A stretch of 37,150 bases of DNA from Paracoccaceae bacterium (GCA_030066855.1 JASJAU010000031.1:1-37150), one strand, 5' to 3'. Shown: positions 16,023 to 24,672, numbered from the stretch's first letter. Made by a program: numbers and translations. The notes: a model not told the origin generated them from the letters alone.

Positions 16023-16529
16023 ATGCGACTGCTGATCAGAGTCTACGACTTTCTCCTTTACACGATGGCTTTTATCGCCGCCGCCACGCTGATCTGGCTG
16101 ATGGTGTCCGTCGTGCTGTCGGTTGCGATGCGGAACTTCGGCGTTCAGCCCTGGGCGTGGCTCTTCACCTCGTCCGAATATGGCCTTCTCTACATGACGA
16201 TGCTCGGCGCACCCTGGCTCGTGCGCGAAAGGGGTCATGTCCATATCGAGCTCGTTACCGCCGCGCTGCCCCCGTCGCTCCGCCGGATTGTCAGCCGGGG
16301 AGTGGCCGCCGCCTGCGTTGCGGTCTCGCTCATACTCGCCTGGTATGGCCTGGAGCTTTTCCTGACGAATATCGAGCGCAACGATTTTGACGTCCGCGCC
16401 TATTTCTACCCCCGCTGGCTGCTGACCGTAACTTTCCCCATAGCCTTCACCTTCATGGCCGTCGAATTCGCGCGCTTTGTCTTCGGGTCCGAGCTCATGC
16501 ACTCGGGCGAAGCGGGGATCCACGAGTAA
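16023..16529 (+). CDS. dctQ: TRAP transporter small permease (DctQ family), system 1
   Basis: A 168-residue inner-membrane protein with four predicted hydrophobic helices (about residues 15-40, 50-75, 90-115 and 135-155). The conserved loop PWLVRERGHVHIELV after helix 2 is a hallmark of DctQ proteins. It partners with the large permease and, in this tripartite family, helps dock the loaded binding protein. GAGG sits 4 nt before the ATG. The stop overlaps the dctM start by 1 nt (TAATG), which should couple translation of the two permease subunits. Confidence 0.9.
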   Translation: MRLLIRVYDFLLYTMAFIAAATLIWLMVSVVLSVAMRNFGVQPWAWLFTSSEYGLLYMTMLGAPWLVRERGHVHIELVTAALPPSLRRIVSRGVAAACVAVSLILAWYGLELFLTNIERNDFDVRAYFYPRWLLTVTFPIAFTFMAVEFARFVFGSELMHSGEAGIHE

Positions 16530-17839
16530 TGGAGTGGTTCGAGGCCCTCGCGCTCCTGGTCGGGAGCATCATGGTGCTCATGGCGCTCGGGATGCCCGTC
16601 GCGCTGGCGTTCCTTGCCGCGAACATCATCGGCGCCTGGGTCTTCATGGGCGGAGAGCGCGGGGTCGTGGCGCTTTTGAACAATGGCTGGGGCGCGTTGA
16701 CCAAGTTCGCGCTTGTGCCGATCCCCTTGTTCCTGCTGATGGGCGAGATCTTCTTCCACACCGGGCTCGGCAGCCGCATGTTCACGGCGATCGACCGGCT
16801 GCTCGGCAGGCTGCCGGGGCGGTTGAGCTATGTCACCGTCCTTGGCGGGACCGGGTTCTCGACCCTTTCCGGCTCCTCCATGGGCTCCACCGCGCTTCTC
16901 GGCTCGCTGATGGTCCCCGAGATGACCAAACGGGGATACAAAAAGCATATGTCGATCGGCCCGATCCTGGGCACAGGCGGTCTGGCGATCATCATTCCGC
17001 CTTCGGCACTCGCGGTGCTTCTGGCGACACTGGCGCAGATTGACGTCGGCGCGCTTCTGATCGCGGGCATCATCCCCGGCCTCATCCTCGCCGCTCTCTA
17101 CATTGCGACGATCTATCTGCAAACGCGGCTCGATCCGTCGGCCGCGCCCGCCTATGACGTGCCGCCGCAATCGCTGGCAGAGAAGCTGCGCCTTCTGATG
17201 ACGGACGTGGTCCCGATGATCGGGCTCATGGTGGTGATCGTGGTCATGATGATCAACGGGATCGTCACGCCGTCCGAGGCGGCGGCCTTCGGCGCGCTCG
17301 GCGTGCTGCTTCTCGCGCTCGTCTATCGCTGCCTGACGTGGAAGGCGGTGAAGGCTTCGATCCGGGGGGCGCTTCGCGTCACGCTGATGGCTTACCTGAT
17401 CGTCTTCGGCTCGGCGACGTTCAGCCAGCTTCTGGCCTTTTCCGGCGCCTCGCGCGGGTTGATCGGCTGGGCCACAGGGTTCGAGCTGGAGCCGATCTAC
17501 ATGCTCCTGGTGATGTTCGCGGTTCTACTGATCCTGGGGATGTTCATGGAGCAAATTTCAATGATGCTGCTGACCGTCCCGATCTTCTTCCCGCTCGCCA
17601 CCAGCCTCGGCTTTGATCCGATCTGGTTCGGGCTGATCATGCTGCTGGCCTTGGAGATCAGCTTCACGACGCCGCCGTTCGGATTACTGCTCTTCGTGAT
17701 GAAGGGCGTCGCGCCATCCGACACGACCATGCGCGAGATCTATCTTTCCGCGATACCCTTCATCATTTGCTCGCTCTTACTCGTGGCGCTCTTGATCGCG
17801 TTTCCGCCAATTGCGACCTGGCTGCCGCAAACCGGCTAG
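16529..17839 (+). CDS. dctM: TRAP transporter large permease (DctM family), system 1
   Basis: A 436-residue integral membrane protein with about 12 hydrophobic segments, the Na+-driven transport subunit. Family text includes LGMPVALAFLAANIIGAW near the start, VPIPLFLLMGEIFFHTGLG, the re-entrant loop SGSSMGSTALLGSLMVPEM, and LGTGGLAIIIPPSALAVLL. The C-terminal half repeats the pattern (ITPPFG-like FTTPPFGLLLFVMKG). It is the last gene of the gntR-leuCD-TRAP operon; 18 nt further on, the flavoprotein gene ends on the other strand. Confidence 0.92.
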   Translation: MEWFEALALLVGSIMVLMALGMPVALAFLAANIIGAWVFMGGERGVVALLNNGWGALTKFALVPIPLFLLMGEIFFHTGLGSRMFTAIDRLLGRLPGRLSYVTVLGGTGFSTLSGSSMGSTALLGSLMVPEMTKRGYKKHMSIGPILGTGGLAIIIPPSALAVLLATLAQIDVGALLIAGIIPGLILAALYIATIYLQTRLDPSAAPAYDVPPQSLAEKLRLLMTDVVPMIGLMVVIVVMMINGIVTPSEAAAFGALGVLLLALVYRCLTWKAVKASIRGALRVTLMAYLIVFGSATFSQLLAFSGASRGLIGWATGFELEPIYMLLVMFAVLLILGMFMEQISMMLLTVPIFFPLATSLGFDPIWFGLIMLLALEISFTTPPFGLLLFVMKGVAPSDTTMREIYLSAIPFIICSLLLVALLIAFPPIATWLPQTG

Positions 17840-17857
17840 GCGCGCTTGGCGTCCGAG

Positions 17858-19222
17858 CTATCCGGAAAGACCCGCCTTTCGGCCCAGAACGACCGCCGCA
17901 AGAAGTCCGTTGCCGGACAGGTAGCCCGCATCGCCCGAGCCGGAGACGCCGACCGCCGCGCCGCCCACGGCGTAGAGGTTCGGGAGCAACCCGCCGTCTT
18001 TCCGCTTCACCTGACCGTCCGGGGCGATGTCCAAGCCGCCTTGGGTGTGAAAAAGCGTCCCCGTCACGCGGGTCGCCGCAAAGGGCGGAACGAGCCGCTT
18101 CTCACCGTCGAAGACCCGCCCGAAAGGATCACCGACCGTCCCGATGGACTCCAGGGTTTTCGAGAGCTCCACCTCCGGCAATCGCGTCCGTTCCGCCAGC
18201 TCCGCCACCGTATCGGCTCGGATCACGGCGCCTTGCGCCTCCGCCTCCTGGAAGTCCGCGAACTGACGGGCGATCCCTCCGATGCGGTCGTCGTAGATCG
18301 CCCAGGCGATCCCTTCCGGCTGCGCGAGCACAGCCGCCGCCGCTTCAGAATATCCCTGCGTCTCGTCCCAGAACCGGCGCCCCTCCAGGTTCACCTGAAT
18401 GCCACCCTCCATGATGACTGCCCAGCTGATCAGGATGCCATGGGGATGCGCGACGTTGCCGTGACCTTGAAAGGCGCCCAGATGCGAGGTTGCGGCGCCC
18501 AGAGCCTCGCCCCAATTGAGCGCGTCCCCGCGGTTGCCGTCATGCCCGAAGTAGATCGCCTCGCCGATGGCGGGCATGTGCTGGCGCACCATCTCGCGGT
18601 TTCCGCCAAATCCATTGCATGCGAGGATCAGGCGGCGGCATCCAACATCTTCGGTGCTGCCGTCCGGCAGGCGCGCTGAGACGCCCCGGATGGTTCCTTC
18701 TCCTTCCGCATAGAGTGTTTCGACCCGGCGTTCCGTGACAATCGGCACGCCCTCGGCTTCTGCGGTCGCGCGAAGGGCGTCGATCAGGTCGCGTCCGGCA
18801 CGGGAGGGGAGCCCATGCATGCGCCGGCGGGAGTGGCCAGGGTAGCTGAAGTCATCGACAACCGTGAGCGGAAGCCCGAACCGATCGGCAAGCCAATCGA
18901 TAGCTTCTGCAGCGCCTTCGGCAAGGGACTCGACGAGGTCCGGGTCGTTTTCGCCTTTGGCTTTCGCCATGATGTCGGCCGCGAAGAGGGCCGGGCTGTC
19001 GTCGATGCCGGCGGCCTTCTGCGCTTTCGTACCCGCCGCCGGAATCAAGCCCGCAGAGAGCGCGGTGGAACCGGAGGGGACGGGATCCGCTTCGAGAACA
19101 AGCACCTCCCGGCCTGCCTCCAGCGCGGACAGGGCGGCGACGAGACCAGCGGCTCCGGCGCCGATAATCAGGGTCTCGGCCTCAAACTCGAACCCGCTGT
19201 CTGGTGGGGCTTCCACGCTCAT
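17858..19222 (-). CDS. Fumarate reductase/3-ketosteroid dehydrogenase-type flavoprotein
   Basis: A 454-residue FAD-dependent oxidoreductase of the FAD_binding_2 family. The dinucleotide motif LIIGAGAAGLVAALSALEAG is near residue 19, the GSTALSAG segment follows, and the C-terminal FAD motif GSGDAGYLSGNGLLAAVVLG closes the protein. TLFHTQGGLDI near residue 390 matches the His/Gly active-site segment of soluble fumarate reductases and of tricarballylate dehydrogenase, so it may form or reduce a C=C bond next to a carboxylate. There is no signal peptide or haem motif. An AAGGGA ribosome-binding site precedes the ATG. It lies 51 nt after the DmdA-like gene on the same strand and probably shares its transcript. 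The substrate is unknown. Confidence 0.85.
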   Translation of the reverse strand: MSVEAPPDSGFEFEAETLIIGAGAAGLVAALSALEAGREVLVLEADPVPSGSTALSAGLIPAAGTKAQKAAGIDDSPALFAADIMAKAKGENDPDLVESLAEGAAEAIDWLADRFGLPLTVVDDFSYPGHSRRRMHGLPSRAGRDLIDALRATAEAEGVPIVTERRVETLYAEGEGTIRGVSARLPDGSTEDVGCRRLILACNGFGGNREMVRQHMPAIGEAIYFGHDGNRGDALNWGEALGAATSHLGAFQGHGNVAHPHGILISWAVIMEGGIQVNLEGRRFWDETQGYSEAAAAVLAQPEGIAWAIYDDRIGGIARQFADFQEAEAQGAVIRADTVAELAERTRLPEVELSKTLESIGTVGDPFGRVFDGEKRLVPPFAATRVTGTLFHTQGGLDIAPDGQVKRKDGGLLPNLYAVGGAAVGVSGSGDAGYLSGNGLLAAVVLGRKAGLSG

Positions 19223-19273
19223 CGCGGTCCCTTCAGTGTTCCGGCTCTTGCCATGCGATCCAGAAGGCGGTCC

Positions 19274-20377
19274 CTACGTGTTCCAAAACCCATCGCGGAC
19301 GGTTCCCTCAATGCTGCCCTCCTGCGTGACGATCTCAAGCCGCGTGCCGGGATCCCAGTGGGTCATGCGGACCATCCCGATCGAAACGGTGCAGGAGAAG
19401 TCGGGCGACCATGCGGCGGAGGTGATCTGTCCGACCCTCTTGCCGCCCGCCAGGATCGGCCATGCGCGGTCGCAGACGGGCGTCTGATCCTTGATCTCGA
19501 TAGCCCGTATCTGCCGGATGGGCCCGTCTTTCGCCACGCGCAAGAGCGCGTCGCGGCCGATGCAGCCGATCGCCGTTTCGGTATTGCAGAACCGGCCGAG
19601 ACCGCATTCGTGAGGCGTATTGTCCCGGGTCATGTCATTTCCATAGCTCAGCAGACCGCCCTCGATCCGCTCGGCGGAATTGGGGCAGCCTGCGCGAACC
19701 TCCAGGTCCCGTCCGGCCTCGAAAAGCGCGTTCCAGATTGGCATGCCCAGGTCGGATCCCTCGACGTAGATCTCGAACCCGCCCTGTTTGGAGTATCCCG
19801 AGCGCGCGACAACCACGCTTTGGCCTTCGAAGTCGAACATGCTAAAGCGGAAGAAGCGGAGATTGCGGATCTCCTCGCCAAAAACCCGCGCCGCCAGCTC
19901 ATCGGATTTCGGGCCCTGGATCGCCAGCGGGCTGACATCCGGCTCGTCGACAAGCACTTCGAACCGGTAGGCGTTGGCGAGGCCCTTCACCCAAAGGAGC
20001 AGGTCCGAGTCGGCGATGGAGATCCAGTAGCGCTCCTCGCTCAGCTTCAGCGCGACCGGATCGTTTAACATGCCGCCGGTTTCATCCACGATCGGGACAT
20101 AGAAACACTGTCCCGGCAACATCCCGCGCAGATCGCGCGGCGTGAGGGTTTGCATTAGCCGCGTCGCGTCGGGCCCGCGCAATTCGACCTGACGCTCGCA
20201 GGACACGTCCCAGATCTGCACGTGTTTCTTCAGATGGTGGTAGTCGGCCTCAACGCTCTCGAAAAAGACCGGCAGCAGCATGTGGTTGTAGACGGTGTAT
20301 CCGCCCACGCCCGCCGCCTCGACGCCATCGGAAAAGGGCGTGCGGCGCAGGCGCCGCGAAGGAGAGATGATGGCCAT
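19274..20377 (-). CDS. dmdA: DmdA-like dimethylsulfoniopropionate demethylase (GcvT family)
   Basis: A 367-residue tetrahydrofolate-dependent methyltransferase of the glycine cleavage T family. The N-terminus SRRLRRTPFSDGVEAAGVGG followed by YTVYNHMLLP, the stretch ARSGYSKQGGFEIYVEGSDL and the folate-domain segment GGLLSYGNDMTRDNTPHECG agree closely with what I remember of Roseobacter DmdA, and less well with ordinary GcvT. DmdA moves one methyl group from DMSP to tetrahydrofolate, leaving methylmercaptopropionate. The next gene upstream is an acyl-CoA ligase like DmdB, ending 6 nt before this start, which supports the assignment. I see no acuI, dmdC or dmdD nearby. A related DmdA-like paralogue acting on another methylated acid remains possible. 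Confidence 0.78.
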   Translation of the reverse strand: MAIISPSRRLRRTPFSDGVEAAGVGGYTVYNHMLLPVFFESVEADYHHLKKHVQIWDVSCERQVELRGPDATRLMQTLTPRDLRGMLPGQCFYVPIVDETGGMLNDPVALKLSEERYWISIADSDLLLWVKGLANAYRFEVLVDEPDVSPLAIQGPKSDELAARVFGEEIRNLRFFRFSMFDFEGQSVVVARSGYSKQGGFEIYVEGSDLGMPIWNALFEAGRDLEVRAGCPNSAERIEGGLLSYGNDMTRDNTPHECGLGRFCNTETAIGCIGRDALLRVAKDGPIRQIRAIEIKDQTPVCDRAWPILAGGKRVGQITSAAWSPDFSCTVSIGMVRMTHWDPGTRLEIVTQEGSIEGTVRDGFWNT

Positions 20378-20383
20378 TGATGA

Positions 20384-22003
20384 TCAACCCTGCTGGCGCG
20401 CCTGCTGGCGGAGTTCGAACTTTTTGATCTTGCCGGTCGCGGTTTTCGGCAATTCGACGAAGACCACGGATTTCGGTGTTTTGAATCCGGCGAGATGGGA
20501 CCGGCAGAAGCTGATGATGCCGTCCGCATCTGGCGACGCGCCCTCGCGCAGTTCGACATAGGCGCAGGGCACCTCGCCCCATTTCGGGTCCGGCTGGGCG
20601 ACGACCGCCGCTGCCTGAACGTCCGGGTGGCGGTAGAGCACGGCCTCAACCTCGACTGACGAGATGTTCTCACCGCCGGAGATGATGACGTCCTTCAACC
20701 GGTCGCGGATCTGCACGTAGCCGTTGTCGTGCACCACGGCGGCATCTCCCGACCAGAACCAGCCGTCCGCGAAGGCCTCGGCGCTCGCCGCGTCGTCTTT
20801 GTAGTAGCCCTTCATTACCGTGTTGCCGCGAATGGCGATTTCGCCCTGAGTCCTGCCGTCCATTGGCACAGGCTGCCCGGTCGCGCGGTCGAACACGGCT
20901 ACATCCTCAACCATGGGAAAGGCGACGCCCTGTTGCGCTTGCAACTCGGCCTGCTCGCTGGCGGTCAGGCTCTCCCAATTCTCCTGCCAGAGGCATTGCG
21001 ATATGTGGCCGAAGGTCTCTGTGAGGCCGTAGACCTGCATGACGTCCAGACCCATCGCGCCGGTCTTCTCCAGGATCGCGGGCGGGGGTGGCGCGCCCGC
21101 CGTCAGGACGCGGATGGGCGGATCGAAGGGCGCCTTCGGCCCGTTCGGGCTTTCGGCCAGCATCTGAAGAATGATCGGCGCGGCGCCCATGTGGGTGGCG
21201 TTCTCCGCCTCAATGGCGCGGAAGATGCGCTCCGGCACCGGATCGCGAGTAAACACCGCCTTGGCGCCCACGAGCGGAAGCATCCACGGGTGGCACCAGC
21301 CGTTGCAATGGAACATCGGCACGATCGAGACGTAGGAGATGAAGTGCGGCACGTCCCAGGCGTTGACCGTGCCCATCGCCATGAGCGCTGCGCCCCGGTG
21401 ATGGTAGAGCACGCCTTTGGGCCGCCCGGACGTGCCTGACGTGTAGTTCAGCGCCAAGGTTTGCCATTCATCGTCCGGCAGGCCCGTGCCTGTGAAGGCG
21501 GGCCCCTCTAACAGCGCGTCATAGTCCGATTCGCCCGCGATGCTTGCATCCGGCCCTTGCGGATCGCGGATCGACACCATGGGCAGCGTCTCGCCAGCGA
21601 TATCGAAGGCCGCGTGAACAAGGCTGTTGAAGGCACTGTCGGCGATCACCAGCTTTGTGTCCGCATGGCCGAATATGTAAGCGATTGTCTCGGCTTCGAG
21701 GCGGATGTTGATGGTGTTCAGAACCGCGCCGATCATCGGAACTGCGTAGTGGAGCTCGTAGAGCTCCGGGATGTTCGGCGCGATGACCGAGACCGTGTCT
21801 CCCTTGCCGATGCCCCGCGCCTGGAGCGCGCCAGCGACGGCGCGAATCCGCTCGGACAGCGTCTTCCAATCGTAGCGCACATCGCCATAGACGACCGCCG
21901 GTCGCGGTCCGTGCACGGCCGCGGCGCGGTTCAGAAACGAGATCGGCGACAACGGCACGAAGTTCGCCGCGTTTTTTGTGGCGTGGATGGAATGATCCTG
22001 CAT
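20384..22003 (-). CDS. dmdB: DmdB-like acyl-CoA ligase (AMP-dependent synthetase)
   Basis: A 539-residue ANL-superfamily acyl-CoA synthetase. The ATP-binding motif YTSGTSGRPKGV, the A5 motif YGLTETFG, the A7/A8 region GWFWSGDAAVVHDNGYVQIR with DRLKDVIISGGENIS, and the C-terminal catalytic-Lys motif PKTATGKIKK are all present. It forms an acyl-adenylate, then an acyl-CoA. The LYHHRGAALMAMG segment belongs to the fatty-acid/3-methylmercaptopropionate branch. Directly upstream of a DmdA-like gene, it most likely activates methylmercaptopropionate to its CoA ester, the DmdB step. The assignment depends on that context, because short- and medium-chain ligases look alike. A GGGAGG site lies 10 nt before the ATG. 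Confidence 0.8.
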   Translation of the reverse strand: MQDHSIHATKNAANFVPLSPISFLNRAAAVHGPRPAVVYGDVRYDWKTLSERIRAVAGALQARGIGKGDTVSVIAPNIPELYELHYAVPMIGAVLNTINIRLEAETIAYIFGHADTKLVIADSAFNSLVHAAFDIAGETLPMVSIRDPQGPDASIAGESDYDALLEGPAFTGTGLPDDEWQTLALNYTSGTSGRPKGVLYHHRGAALMAMGTVNAWDVPHFISYVSIVPMFHCNGWCHPWMLPLVGAKAVFTRDPVPERIFRAIEAENATHMGAAPIILQMLAESPNGPKAPFDPPIRVLTAGAPPPPAILEKTGAMGLDVMQVYGLTETFGHISQCLWQENWESLTASEQAELQAQQGVAFPMVEDVAVFDRATGQPVPMDGRTQGEIAIRGNTVMKGYYKDDAASAEAFADGWFWSGDAAVVHDNGYVQIRDRLKDVIISGGENISSVEVEAVLYRHPDVQAAAVVAQPDPKWGEVPCAYVELREGASPDADGIISFCRSHLAGFKTPKSVVFVELPKTATGKIKKFELRQQARQQG

Positions 22004-22030
22004 GACGCCCTGTCCTCCCTCAGAACGTCT

Positions 22031-22666
22031 CTACTTCGGACCGCGCCAGTCGATCTGGCAGATCTCGGCGGACCGGCCCTCGAAATCCCAGACCCGGCCG
22101 AAAGCGCGCAGGCGCCCCTGGTTCGCTGTCGCAACGGTCACGTCGGCGCCCATCCAGTACTGGGTGTTGGTGATCACCAGATCCTTCTCGGGATCGGCGC
22201 CCGCGACTGGCACGACCTCTCCCTTGATCTTCTTGCCGACCACGAGGCGGCGGGTCTTGCCTTCGTTCTCATAGCTGACCGGCTGGCGCTCGTGACCCAG
22301 AACCTCCGACACCAGAACCCCGAAGAGGCCGGTGGTGCCCCGCGCTTGACCCGACATAATCGCGACAAGCGCATCGTAGGCGTCGTCGCTTGCGCGATCG
22401 TCGATGAAAAGCGCCACTTTCCAATTGCCCCGCGCCATACGCTCGGGGATTTCGATCATCAGGCCGACATTCAGGCCGGAAAGGTCGATGTCGCCATACT
22501 GACCTTCATCAATCCGAATACCGCCCCAGGTCTGGCAGTGACCCTCGGTCGGGGGATGCTGCCCGAGCGACACGACGCAAGGGCAGAACACCGTGCAATT
22601 GCAATTCAAGATCAACTCGCCCTTGATCGTCCAAGAGACCGTTCCGATCTCGCCATCCAGCGCCAT
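22031..22666 (-). CDS. DUF1326 domain-containing protein
   Basis: A 211-residue protein of the DUF1326 family, function unknown. Near the N-terminus is the Cys cluster NCNCTVFCPC (C22, C24, C28, C30), which would suit metal or Fe-S binding. Other family segments are HCQTWGGIRIDEGQYGDIDL and GLMIEIPERMARGNW. The ATG at 22666 is chosen because GGGAGG lies about 8 nt before it and the family N-terminus begins there; the frame is open much further upstream but overlaps the next gene. It is followed at 27 nt by the DmdB-like ligase and preceded at 17 nt by the DUF2182 gene. DUF1326 and DUF2182 genes are often neighbours in Proteobacteria, suggesting one complex. Confidence 0.85.
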   Translation of the reverse strand: MALDGEIGTVSWTIKGELILNCNCTVFCPCVVSLGQHPPTEGHCQTWGGIRIDEGQYGDIDLSGLNVGLMIEIPERMARGNWKVALFIDDRASDDAYDALVAIMSGQARGTTGLFGVLVSEVLGHERQPVSYENEGKTRRLVVGKKIKGEVVPVAGADPEKDLVITNTQYWMGADVTVATANQGRLRAFGRVWDFEGRSAEICQIDWRGPK

Positions 22667-22683
22667 TTCCGTTCCTCCCGTTT

Positions 22684-23442
22684 TTATCCTGCCACCGAAA
22701 CCCAGGCGGCCCCCGCCAACAGCGCCGCGCCGAGCGGGCGGCTGACCCATTGGCCGATTTCCGGCAATTTTTCCAACGTCATGATAAGAGTCGCAATGCC
22801 CATGAACGCCAAGCTCATGACGCCGCCGACAAACGCCAGAAGCATCAGGGCCCAGCAGCAAGCCATGCAGGTCAGGCCCAGCCGAAGTCCCATCCGCCAC
22901 GGTCCATCCGCCCAGTGCTCCATGAAGTAGGCGAGCGGCGCCCGGCATTTGCTCGCGCAGCTCTCCTTCAGCGCCGAGAACTGATAAGCGCCCGCGGTCG
23001 CAAGAAGCGCGGCGGAGAGCCATGCCGACCGGCTGTCGCCGAAGCTGCTGACCAGATCGAAGTTGAAGAACGTCATCTGAAGCGCCGCCGCCACCAGCGA
23101 GAAGCCCCACCAGACCGCCAGAAACCCCGCCGCGAGCGTCAGCGGCTCGGTTTCAGCGCCCGATTGCCCCAGGTCGTCGTAGGCCGCGAAGGCGGGCAGG
23201 GCGGTCGGCAGCATCATCGCGGTCGACATGAGCGCCCACATCAGCGCGACGCGGCCATATCCCGCCAGATCGGGCGTGACCGTGCAAAGCGCAACCCAGA
23301 ACTCCAATCCGAAGAGCCGAGACGCCTCGCGCAATTCGGGGGGAACTGACATGGCGTAGAGCGCGCCCCAAGACAGGAGCACGGCGCCGAACAGCACCAG
23401 CCAATGCGCTCCGAGCATGGATCGAACTCTGTCTGCGAGCAC
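22684..23442 (-). CDS. DUF2182 integral membrane protein
   Basis: A 252-residue membrane protein of the DUF2182 family (described as predicted metal-binding). About six hydrophobic helices can be drawn. Family segments are WALMSTAMMLPTALPAFAAY, LKESCASKCRAPLAYFMEHW (C-x3-C) and GLTCMACCWALMLLAF (C-x2-CC), the last two providing clustered Cys that could bind metal in the membrane. I prefer the GTG at 23442 with GGAG 7 nt upstream; an ATG at 23418 (244 residues) is the alternative. It is the first gene of the DUF2182-DUF1326-dmdB-dmdA-flavoprotein train. Its role next to DMSP-type genes is not established. Confidence 0.82.
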   Translation of the reverse strand: MLADRVRSMLGAHWLVLFGAVLLSWGALYAMSVPPELREASRLFGLEFWVALCTVTPDLAGYGRVALMWALMSTAMMLPTALPAFAAYDDLGQSGAETEPLTLAAGFLAVWWGFSLVAAALQMTFFNFDLVSSFGDSRSAWLSAALLATAGAYQFSALKESCASKCRAPLAYFMEHWADGPWRMGLRLGLTCMACCWALMLLAFVGGVMSLAFMGIATLIMTLEKLPEIGQWVSRPLGAALLAGAAWVSVAG

Positions 23443-23475
23443 CGGCGTCTCCGAGTCTGCGGCTGGCGGATTGAA

Positions 23476-23499
23476 TGTCAGACTTGCAAAAGACTGACA
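23476..23499. promoter_or_regulatory. 24-bp dyad upstream of the DUF2182-dmdBA operon
   Basis: TGTCAGACTT and AAGACTGACA are inverted arms matching at 9 of 10 positions around a GCAA centre. The site is 34 bp before the GTG of the DUF2182 gene. On the minus strand it overlaps a TTGTCA that could be a -35 box, with a poor -10 (CATTCA) 17 nt later. It is a good repressor or activator site candidate; the binding protein is unknown. It does not resemble the LacI sites at 24673-24710. Confidence 0.55.
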
Positions 23500-23554
23500 A
23501 ACTAAAACTTTCACCTTGATTACGGTCGCGTTTGCCCGGACCGCGAGGATGCGG

Positions 23555-24604
23555 TCACTTCTCCGGGGGCGCGCCAAGTGACTCGCGATCCACGATTTGC
23601 GTTTCCAGCTTGCTGCCTGCCGCTGCCGCTTTGCCTGTGAGAATCCCCGCGATTTGCCGGGCCGCCTCGCGCCCCATCGCGCGGTGGGGCACATGCACGG
23701 TCGTGAGCGCTGGCTTGACGATCTGCGCGATCTCGATGTCGTCGAACCCTGTGACCGAGACGTCTTCCGGCACGGAAAGGCCGAGCGACTTGGCGCCGGC
23801 GATGGCGCCCACGGCGAGCACGTCGTTCCCGCAGATCAGAACGGTCGGGCGGTCGTCGCTTTGTAGGAGCTTTTCAGCGGCGGCGCGGCCGTTTTGGACG
23901 GAGTATGGGGTCTCAACCACCTTGATCGCGCTTGGGTCCAGGCTGTTCTCGGCAGCGGCTTCCAGAACGCCCTCCACGCGCTCGCTTGCTCGGTCGTTCT
24001 GGGTCTGAGGCGCGGAGATGACAGCGATCTTGCGGTGCCCCAAAGCGATGACCTTCCGCGCCAGCTCGCGCATCGCGATGCGGTTGTCGAAACCGATGGA
24101 GGGCCATTCGCCGTCGTCCCGATACGCCCAAGCGACCACAACGGGCACGGCGCGCTTCTTGAGAAAGCGGGTCGTTGACTGTGGTCTTTGAAAGCCGATC
24201 AGCAAAAGCGCGTCGGCGCCCCTCGCCAGCAGCGCGCGCACCTGGCTTTCCTCGACCTCCGGCTCATAAGCTGAGCTTGCGACAAGAAGGGTCAACCCGT
24301 GGGTCGCCAGCTCTTCCTGAAAGGCTTGCAACCCGCGAGCGAAGATCGCGTTTTCCATGGTGGGGATTATCGCGCCGATCGTGTTCGTGCGTTTCGACAC
24401 CATGGCGCGGGCACCGAAGTTTGGCGCGTATCCGAGATCATTGATGACCTTCTCGACCCGGCGGCGGGTTGAATCTACAACCCGCTCCGGGGTGTTCAGG
24501 CAGCGCGAGACGGTGGCGGTCGAAACACCAGCCTTCCGCGCGACGTCCTCAAGCGTGGGTGCCGCCGCCAGCTCTTTTGTTCCAGTGTTTCGTTCGCGCG
24601 CCAT
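23555..24604 (-). CDS. LacI family transcriptional regulator
   Basis: A 349-residue LacI/GalR repressor. The HTH is at about residues 16-36 (TLEDVARKAGVSTATVSRCL), followed by the hinge region (LGYAPNFGARAMVSKRTNTI) and a periplasmic-binding-protein-like effector domain ending near residue 340 (VTGFDDIEIAQIVKPALTTV). The ATG at 24604 is chosen because the usual LacI N-terminus begins there; the frame is open for 28 more codons upstream, which would cross the operators. It is divergent from the TRAP/hps/suy operon, and two LacI-type operators lie between them. It is therefore the probable repressor of that operon, induced by the sulfonate or an intermediate. Confidence 0.9.
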   Translation of the reverse strand: MARERNTGTKELAAAPTLEDVARKAGVSTATVSRCLNTPERVVDSTRRRVEKVINDLGYAPNFGARAMVSKRTNTIGAIIPTMENAIFARGLQAFQEELATHGLTLLVASSAYEPEVEESQVRALLARGADALLLIGFQRPQSTTRFLKKRAVPVVVAWAYRDDGEWPSIGFDNRIAMRELARKVIALGHRKIAVISAPQTQNDRASERVEGVLEAAAENSLDPSAIKVVETPYSVQNGRAAAEKLLQSDDRPTVLICGNDVLAVGAIAGAKSLGLSVPEDVSVTGFDDIEIAQIVKPALTTVHVPHRAMGREAARQIAGILTGKAAAAGSKLETQIVDRESLGAPPEK

Positions 24605-24672
24605 CGAACTCAGCACCCTCTCATTTTGCCGGAGACCCTTCTTCCGGCGACTGTAGTGTTTTCCACGGCTCG

